Shown here: positions 58,112 to 64,000 of the stretch, piece after piece
Layout: every line of letters begins with the position of its first letter
Position numbering within the stretch: position 1 is the first letter of the stretch
The notes under the pieces: model-generated
What the model saw: the letters and a program-made list of their open reading frames with translations, nothing else
The model's database searches: none
What the model was told of the DNA's origin: nothing
Assembly (NCBI GenBank): GCA_027459765.1
Contig: DAIDHD010000036.1
Span: forward strand, 1-64,000
Reading direction: 5' to 3'
Length of the DNA: 64,000 bases
From: Gammaproteobacteria bacterium
GTDB lineage: Bacteria > Pseudomonadota > Gammaproteobacteria > Steroidobacterales > Steroidobacteraceae
Translations under genes and position numbers: made by a program

Positions 58112-59335
58112 ATGTCCTCATTCAGCATCGCGCTCTCCGGCCTCACCGCCGCGAGCTCGGACCTCGACATCACCTCCAACAACATCGCCAACGCCGACAC
58201 CATCGGCTTCAAGGAATCGCGCGCCGAGTTCGCCGACGTGTACGCGTCCGGTGCGGTGAACCTCAACAACTCGGTGACCGGCGAAGGCGTGCGGTTGGCC
58301 ACCTCCGCGCAGCAGTTCACCCAGGGCAACATCAGCACGACCTCCTCGAACCTCGACCTCGCGATCAGCGGCGACGGCTTCTTCACCCTGAAGGACGCCA
58401 ACGGCTACGTGTACTCGCGCAACGGCCAGTTCGCCGAGGACAAGAACGGCAACGTGGTCAACGCCACTGGCCAGGCGCTGCAGGTGTACCCGCCGTCGCA
58501 GAACGGCGGCTTCAACACCGGCGCGCTGCAGAATCTCAATCTGCAGACCGCCGAGAGCGCGCCGGCGCCGACCAGCAGCGGCACCGTGATCCTCAACCTC
58601 CCGGCGAGTTCGACGCCGCCCACGGTCACGCCCTTCGATCCGACCAATTCGGCGACCTACAACCAGTCGACCTCGACCACCGTATACGACTCGCTCGGGC
58701 AGTCGTACTCGGCGACCCTATACTTCGCGCAGACCGCGACGCCCGGCCAGTGGAATGTCTACACCACCGTCAACGGCACCCAGGTCGGCGGCGCGCAGCA
58801 GCTAACGTTCAACGCCGGCGGCACCGTGCAAACCCCGGTAGGCGGCGTGCTGGCTTTCAACGGCTTCAATCCGCCGGACGGCGCGAATCCGATGAACCTG
58901 TCTTTCAATTTCGCGCAGACCACCCAGTACGGCGGTCAGTTCGCGGTGACCTCCATCACCCAGAACGGCTATGCGACCGGCCAGCTCTCGACGGTCGCGA
59001 TCGACCCGGCCGGCGTGGTCTCGGCGGTGTACACCAACGGCCGTTCGACCACGCTCGGGCAGCTCGCCATGGCGAATTTCCCGAACCCGCAGGGGCTCAA
59101 GCAGCTCGGCAACACCAATTGGTCCGAGACCTTCAGTTCCGGCACGGTGATCTCCGGCACCGCCGGATCGGCCGGCTTCGGCACGATCCAGTCCGGATCC
59201 CTGGAGAGCTCGAACGTCGATCTGACGACGCAGCTGGTCAACATGATCACGGCGCAGCGCGCCTTCGATGCGAACGCGCAGGTGATCACGGTGGCGAACC
59301 AGGAATCGCAGACCGTCAACAACATCGCCCACTAA
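58112..59335 (+). CDS. flgE: Flagellar hook protein FlgE
   Basis: SFSIALSGLTAASSDLDITSNNIANADTIGFKESRAEFADVY; C-terminal GSLESSNVDLTTQLVNMITAQRAFDANAQVI. Confidence 0.95.
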   Translation: MSSFSIALSGLTAASSDLDITSNNIANADTIGFKESRAEFADVYASGAVNLNNSVTGEGVRLATSAQQFTQGNISTTSSNLDLAISGDGFFTLKDANGYVYSRNGQFAEDKNGNVVNATGQALQVYPPSQNGGFNTGALQNLNLQTAESAPAPTSSGTVILNLPASSTPPTVTPFDPTNSATYNQSTSTTVYDSLGQSYSATLYFAQTATPGQWNVYTTVNGTQVGGAQQLTFNAGGTVQTPVGGVLAFNGFNPPDGANPMNLSFNFAQTTQYGGQFAVTSITQNGYATGQLSTVAIDPAGVVSAVYTNGRSTTLGQLAMANFPNPQGLKQLGNTNWSETFSSGTVISGTAGSAGFGTIQSGSLESSNVDLTTQLVNMITAQRAFDANAQVITVANQESQTVNNIAH

Positions 59336-59361
59336 TGACGCACTGAGCGGAGACGACGGCA

Positions 59362-60102
59362 GTGGACAGAGGACTTTACGTCGCGATGACGGGCGCCAAG
59401 CAGATCATGCAGGCGCAGGCGGTCAACAACCACAACATCGCGAACCTGAGCACCATCGGCTACCGGGGCGACGAGGTGTCGTTCGCGAGCCTGCCGATCT
59501 ACGGGCCGGGCTATCCCACCCGCGTCAACTCGGTGGCCGGCGACGCCGGTACCGACTTCTCGCAGGGCACGATGGAGAGCACCGGCCGCGAGCTCGACGT
59601 GGCGGTCAACGGCAAGGGATTCATCGCGGTGCGCGGCCTCGACGGCAAGGAGGCCTACACCCGTGCCGGCGACCTGCGGGTGCAGCCGGACGGCGCGCTC
59701 ACCACGGCGAGCGGTCTGCCGGTGCTGTCGGAGGCCGGGCCCATCGTGCTGCCGCCGTCCACGCAGGTGACCATCGGCAGCGACGGCACCGTGTCCGTGG
59801 TGCCGCAGGGCTCGGCGCCCATGGCCGTGACCCAGGTCGATCGCATCAAGCTCGTGAATCCGAAGACGGCCGACCTGCAGAAGGGCGACGACGGGCTGCT
59901 GCGCCTGAAGGCGGGCGGCAAGGCCAAGACCGACGACGCGGTGAGCGTGACCTCGGGGATGCTCGAGTCGAGCAACGTCAATCCCGCGCAGTCGCTCATC
60001 AACATGATCGAGCTGCAGCGACTGTACGAGTTCCAGATCAAGAGCATCAATTCCACCGACCAGAACGAACAGGCCGCGCAGCGCATGATGCTCACCTCGT
60101 GA
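59362..60102 (+). CDS. flgF: Flagellar basal body rod protein FlgF
   Basis: MDRGLYVAMTGAKQIMQAQAVNNHNIANLSTIGYRGDEVSF; GMLESSNVNPAQSLINMIELQRLYEFQIKSI. Confidence 0.94.
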   Translation: MDRGLYVAMTGAKQIMQAQAVNNHNIANLSTIGYRGDEVSFASLPIYGPGYPTRVNSVAGDAGTDFSQGTMESTGRELDVAVNGKGFIAVRGLDGKEAYTRAGDLRVQPDGALTTASGLPVLSEAGPIVLPPSTQVTIGSDGTVSVVPQGSAPMAVTQVDRIKLVNPKTADLQKGDDGLLRLKAGGKAKTDDAVSVTSGMLESSNVNPAQSLINMIELQRLYEFQIKSINSTDQNEQAAQRMMLTS

Positions 60103-60151
60103 GCGTCGCCCGCGGACGAACCCAGCAAACCGAACACAGGACAGCGCCAAC

Positions 60152-60940
60152 ATGAATCTCGCCCTCTGGGCCGCCAAGACCGGTCTCGACGCACAGAACA
60201 CGCGCATGGCGGTGATCGCGAACAATCTCGCCAACACCAACACCACCGGCTTCAAGGCCGGCCGAGCCGCCTTTCAGGACCTGATGTACCAGAACGTGCG
60301 CCAGGTCGGCGCGCAGAGCACGCAGAACACCCAGTACTCGACCGGCCTCACGCTCGGCACGGGCGTACGCATCGTGGCCACCGAGAAGGACTACACCCAG
60401 GGCAGCGTGACGCAGACCAACGGCAGCCTCGACCTCGCGGTCACCGGCCGCGGCTTCTTCCAGATCACCATGCCCGACGGCACCATCGCCTATACCCGCG
60501 ACGGCGCCTTCACGCTCGACAACCAGGGCAACGTGGTGACCTCGTCGGGCTATCCGCTGCTGCCGGCCATCAACATTCCCGCCGGCTCGCAGACCGTCAC
60601 CGTGGGCAACGACGGCGTCGTGACGGTGACGTCGCAGGCCAACCCCAAGGGCACGCAGGTCGGCCAGATCCAGCTCGCCGACTTCATCAACGTCGAGGGC
60701 CTGCAGCCGACCGGCAACAACCTCCTGGTCGAGTCGGCCGCGAGCGGTGCGCCCCAGGTCGGCACGGCCGGCACCAACGGCCTCGGCACCATCCAGCAGG
60801 GCTCGCTCGAGACCTCGAACGTCAACTCGGTCACCGAGCTCGTGTCGATGATCGAGTGTCAGCGCTCCTACGAGATGAATTCGAAGGCCATCAGCACCAC
60901 CGACCAGATGCTGCAGTACCTGACGCAGAACCTCGCATGA
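60152..60940 (+). CDS. flgG: Flagellar basal body rod protein FlgG
   Basis: [82 protein letters not shown]. Confidence 0.96.
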   Translation: MNLALWAAKTGLDAQNTRMAVIANNLANTNTTGFKAGRAAFQDLMYQNVRQVGAQSTQNTQYSTGLTLGTGVRIVATEKDYTQGSVTQTNGSLDLAVTGRGFFQITMPDGTIAYTRDGAFTLDNQGNVVTSSGYPLLPAINIPAGSQTVTVGNDGVVTVTSQANPKGTQVGQIQLADFINVEGLQPTGNNLLVESAASGAPQVGTAGTNGLGTIQQGSLETSNVNSVTELVSMIECQRSYEMNSKAISTTDQMLQYLTQNLA

Positions 60941-61665
60941 ACGGCATGATCATCACTGCGAATCGGAGCGCGCGCGTTGCAGCGGCACGCCGGACACTCG
61001 TCGCGGCGGCGTTCACCGTGGCTGGGCTCGCCGCCGCCGGCTGTGGAATGTTGCCGGCGCGTCGCCCGCCGCCCGAGCCGGTGGTGGTGCGGGAGCTGCC
61101 GCCGCCCGTGCCGAGGACCGACGGTGCGATCTACCAGGCGGGGCAGCAGATGGAGCTGTTCGCCGACCTGAAGGCACGTCGCGTGGGCGACGTGGTCACG
61201 GTGCGTCTGGTCGAATCGACCAACGCGAGCAAGAATGCGGTCACCAAGACCCAGAAGACCACCACCGTCAACGACACCGGGCCGACGCTGTTCGGGCACA
61301 CCTTCGTAACGCACGGCGTGCCGATCGGCACCGTGGGCATGAACGGCGCCAGCAGCTTCGACGGCGAGGGCACCAGCACGCAGAGCAACAGCCTCGCCGG
61401 CAGCATCACCGTGACGGTCGTCGCAGTGCGCGCCAACGGCAACCTCATCGTGCAGGGCGACAAGACGCTGCGGCTCAACCAGGGCGACGAGACGGTGCGC
61501 ATCTCGGGCGTGGTGCGTCCGGCGGACATCGCCAGCGACAACTCGGTGACCTCCGACCGGGTCGCCGACGCGCGCATCGCGTACTCCGGCCGCGGCGTGA
61601 TCAATTCGTCGAACAGCATGGGCTGGCTGGCACGCTTCTTCAATTCGGGCTACGCGCCCTACTGA
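60937..61665 (+). CDS. flgH: Flagellar L-ring lipoprotein FlgH
   Basis: AAGCGM lipobox-like; [70 protein letters not shown] overlap with flgG. Confidence 0.94.
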   Translation: MNGMIITANRSARVAAARRTLVAAAFTVAGLAAAGCGMLPARRPPPEPVVVRELPPPVPRTDGAIYQAGQQMELFADLKARRVGDVVTVRLVESTNASKNAVTKTQKTTTVNDTGPTLFGHTFVTHGVPIGTVGMNGASSFDGEGTSTQSNSLAGSITVTVVAVRANGNLIVQGDKTLRLNQGDETVRISGVVRPADIASDNSVTSDRVADARIAYSGRGVINSSNSMGWLARFFNSGYAPY

Positions 61666-61679
61666 CGGGCAACCACACC

Positions 61680-62822
61680 ATGAACCCGCGTCACCTCGAA
61701 ATCCCGCGCGCACGCCGCGCGCTCGCGTTCGCCGCCGGCCTCGCACTGGTCGGCGTGCTGGCGGCCGGCGCCGCGCGTGCCGAGCGCATCAAGGACCTCG
61801 CCCAGGTACAGGGCGTGCGTACCAATCAGCTCGTCGGCTACGGGCTGGTGGTCGGCCTCGACAGCTCGGGCGACCAGACCAGCCAGGCGCCGTTCACGGT
61901 GCAGTCGCTCAACAACATGCTGGCGCAGCTCGGCGTCACGGTGCCGGCGAACGTCATCCCGCAGCTCAAGAACGTGGCGGCGGTCGCCGTGCACGCGGTG
62001 ATGCCGGCGTTCGTGAAGCCGGGCCAGACCATCGACGTGACCGTGAACTCGATCGCCAACGCCCGCAGTCTGCGCGGCGGTTCGTTGCTGGTGACGCCGC
62101 TGCACGGCCTGGACGGCCAGATCTACGCCATCGCGCAGGGCAATCTGATCGTCAGCGGCTTCGGCGTGGAGGGCAACGACGGTTCGAAGCTGACCGTGAA
62201 CGTGCCGAGCTCCGGCCGCATCCCCAACGGCGCGACGGTGGAACGCAGCGTGCCGACCCAGCTCGGCCAAAACGACTCCATCGTCCTCAACCTCAACGAC
62301 GCCGACTTCACCACCGCGACGCGGCTGATGCAGAGCGTGAACCAGAGCTTCGGGCCGGACGTCGCCTCGATCGTCGACGGCGGCTCGGTGCGGGTGCGCG
62401 CGCCCATCGACATGACCCAGCGCGTGGCCTTCATTTCCACGCTGGAGAACCTGCAGGTGGACCCGGCCACCGCGCCGGCGCGGGTGATCATCAATTCCCG
62501 CACCGGCACCGTGGTGATCAGCAGCCACGTGATCGTCACGCCGGCGGCCGTCTCGCACGGCTCGCTGTCCGTGACCATCAAGGAGGAGCAGGCGGTCAGC
62601 CAGCCGGGTCCGTTCTCGCAGGGTCAGACCACCGTGGTGCGCAACTCGAACATCAACGTGGACGAGGGCAACAGGCGCATGTTCGTGTTCCGACCCGGCG
62701 TCGACCTCGATCAGATCGTGCGTGCGGTGAACCAGATCGGCGCAGCGCCCAGCGATCTGGTGGCCATCCTCGAGGCACTGAAGGAAGCCGGTGCGCTGCA
62801 GGCCGAGTTGGTGGTCATCTGA
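61680..62822 (+). CDS. flgI: Flagellar P-ring protein FlgI
   Basis: [84 protein letters not shown]. Confidence 0.97.
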   Translation: MNPRHLEIPRARRALAFAAGLALVGVLAAGAARAERIKDLAQVQGVRTNQLVGYGLVVGLDSSGDQTSQAPFTVQSLNNMLAQLGVTVPANVIPQLKNVAAVAVHAVMPAFVKPGQTIDVTVNSIANARSLRGGSLLVTPLHGLDGQIYAIAQGNLIVSGFGVEGNDGSKLTVNVPSSGRIPNGATVERSVPTQLGQNDSIVLNLNDADFTTATRLMQSVNQSFGPDVASIVDGGSVRVRAPIDMTQRVAFISTLENLQVDPATAPARVIINSRTGTVVISSHVIVTPAAVSHGSLSVTIKEEQAVSQPGPFSQGQTTVVRNSNINVDEGNRRMFVFRPGVDLDQIVRAVNQIGAAPSDLVAILEALKEAGALQAELVVI

Positions 62823-62847
62823 ACGGCATCGTCACGGCGGTAAGCGA

Positions 62848-63774
62848 ATGAATCCCTATCTACCGGTACTGAATTCGGGCGCGGCAGCGACCGCCGTGGA
62901 TGCGCCGGCGGTGGCCGCCGACACGGCGGCGGCGAGCACATACACCGACGTGAATGCGCTCGAGACCCTGAAGAAGGATCCGAATTCGCCCAAGGCACTG
63001 GACGCTCTCGCGGGGCAGGTCGAAGCGCTGTTCCTGCAGATGATGCTGAAGAGCATGCGCGACGCCTCGGCGGGGGACCCGAACGACAGCCAGGCGATGG
63101 GCATGTACCAGGACATGTTCGACAAGCAGGTGGCGCTCAGCATCGCCGCGCGCACCGACCTCGGACTAGGTGCGGTCATCCGCCGCCAGCTTGGCCACGC
63201 GCAGGGGGCTGCGGCCGCCGTGGCGCGCGCGGCTGGCGCAGCGGGACCGGCGGCGGCTCCGCGCCCGGGCAGCGCGAGTCTCGGTACCACACCGGCGCAG
63301 TTCGTGGCGCGGGTGCTGCCGGCGGTGCAGCGTGCCGCCGCGCGCCTCGGCGTGCATCCGCTGGGGCTGCTCGCGCAGGCGGCGCTCGAGACGGGGTGGG
63401 GACAGCGCCTGCCGCGCACGGCGGACGGGTCGCCGAGCTACAACCTGTTCGGCGTCAAGGCAGGTCCCGAGTGGACCGGAGCGCGGGCGGTGGCGGACAC
63501 GGTGGAGATGAGTGGCGGGGTCGCCGTGCGGCAACGCACCGCGTTCCGCGCCTACGGCTCGGTCGAGGAGAGCGTGGCGGACTTCGCCAACCTGCTCGCC
63601 GGCGCGCCGCGTTACCGCGAGGCGCTGGCGGCCGGGCAGGACCCGCGCGCCTATGCCGCCGGCCTGGCGCGCGCCGGCTACGCCACCGACCCGAACTATG
63701 CCGTTAAGTTAAATCACATCCTCGACGGCGGCACGTTGCAGTCGGCGCTCGGGGCCCGGTTGGCGTCGCGTTAA
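62848..63774 (+). CDS. flgJ: Bifunctional FlgJ: rod assembly plus C-terminal muramidase (glucosaminidase) domain
   Basis: VEALFLQMMLKSMRDAS...MGMYQDMFDKQVALSIA; LLAQAALETGWGQRLPRTADGSPSYNLFGVKAGPEWTG. Confidence 0.94.
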   Translation: MNPYLPVLNSGAAATAVDAPAVAADTAAASTYTDVNALETLKKDPNSPKALDALAGQVEALFLQMMLKSMRDASAGDPNDSQAMGMYQDMFDKQVALSIAARTDLGLGAVIRRQLGHAQGAAAAVARAAGAAGPAAAPRPGSASLGTTPAQFVARVLPAVQRAAARLGVHPLGLLAQAALETGWGQRLPRTADGSPSYNLFGVKAGPEWTGARAVADTVEMSGGVAVRQRTAFRAYGSVEESVADFANLLAGAPRYREALAAGQDPRAYAAGLARAGYATDPNYAVKLNHILDGGTLQSALGARLASR

Positions 63775-63798
63775 GAAAATGCGACGGGCGGCCGATAA
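63772..63798 (+). promoter_or_regulatory. Putative sigma28 promoter of flgK: TAAG-N15-GCCGATAA, overlapping flgJ stop codon
   Basis: TAAG 63772-63775, 15-nt spacer, perfect GCCGATAA 63791-63798, ~48 nt upstream of flgK. Confidence 0.78.
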
Positions 63799-63845
63799 CG
63801 CGGACGTGTGGGACTCGCCGCGGCGCGTGAATCGCAGGAAACCCA

Positions 63846-64000
63846 ATGTCTGACATCTTCGGCATCAGTGTCTCGGCGCTGCAGGCGTTCCAGAACGCGA
63901 TCTCGGTGACGAGCAACAACGTCGCCAACGCGAGCACGCCCGGCTACGACCGGGAGAGCATCAACCTCGCCGCCGGCCCGCCGCAGAGCAACGGCACGGC
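63846..64000 (+). CDS. flgK: Flagellar hook-associated protein FlgK (3' truncated by window edge)
   Basis: MSDIFGISVSALQAFQNAISVTSNNVANASTPGYDRESINLAAGPPQ. Confidence 0.93.
   Translation, partial: MSDIFGISVSALQAFQNAISVTSNNVANASTPGYDRESINLAAGPPQSNGT

Overview
This 64 kb window is GC-rich, gene-dense bacterial chromosome, most likely gammaproteobacterial (inferred from gene content). I found no tRNA, rRNA, CRISPR array, transposase or phage gene by eye. From left to right it holds: the 3' part of a GGDEF diguanylate cyclase; an ECF sigma/anti-sigma pair; an osmoregulated periplasmic glucan cluster (opgG-opgH-opgD-like); a CtlX-type amidinohydrolase; plsY; birA and a SPOR protein; PPK2; an MFS transporter; trxC; panB-panC facing coaX; a MscS-like channel; an S10 peptidase-apt-nucleosidase-phosphodiesterase run; an EamA transporter; a GT9 glycosyltransferase; divergent glgC/glgA; a GT39/ArnT-like transferase; an NRDE protein; cysJ-cysI; a homocysteine S-methyltransferase and an SDR; a frameshifted polX; a PRPP-synthetase-like gene; an M13 peptidase, a TonB receptor and an APC permease; DUF4105; a double-length uvrA of 1831 aa; and a flagellar region (pilZ-csrA-flgN-flgM-flgA facing flgBCDEFGHIJ-flgK).

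The strongest observations are: (1) a single extra G in a G4 run that splits an otherwise well-conserved polX; (2) a fused double UvrA with four ATPase modules; (3) an atypical CsrA with a ~15-aa insertion between beta1 and beta2 and no C-terminal helix; (4) consensus-matching promoters forming a readable flagellar hierarchy: divergent sigma54 sites for flgA and flgB around a perfect 12-bp inverted repeat, tandem sigma28 sites for flgM, and a sigma28 site for flgK that overlaps the flgJ stop codon; (5) a recurring -10-like box 7-8 nt upstream of several start codons, suggesting leaderless mRNAs; (6) 3'-end overlap in 8 of 10 convergent gene pairs. No clearly new defence or mobile system was found. 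All family calls come from reading motifs, not from database searches.
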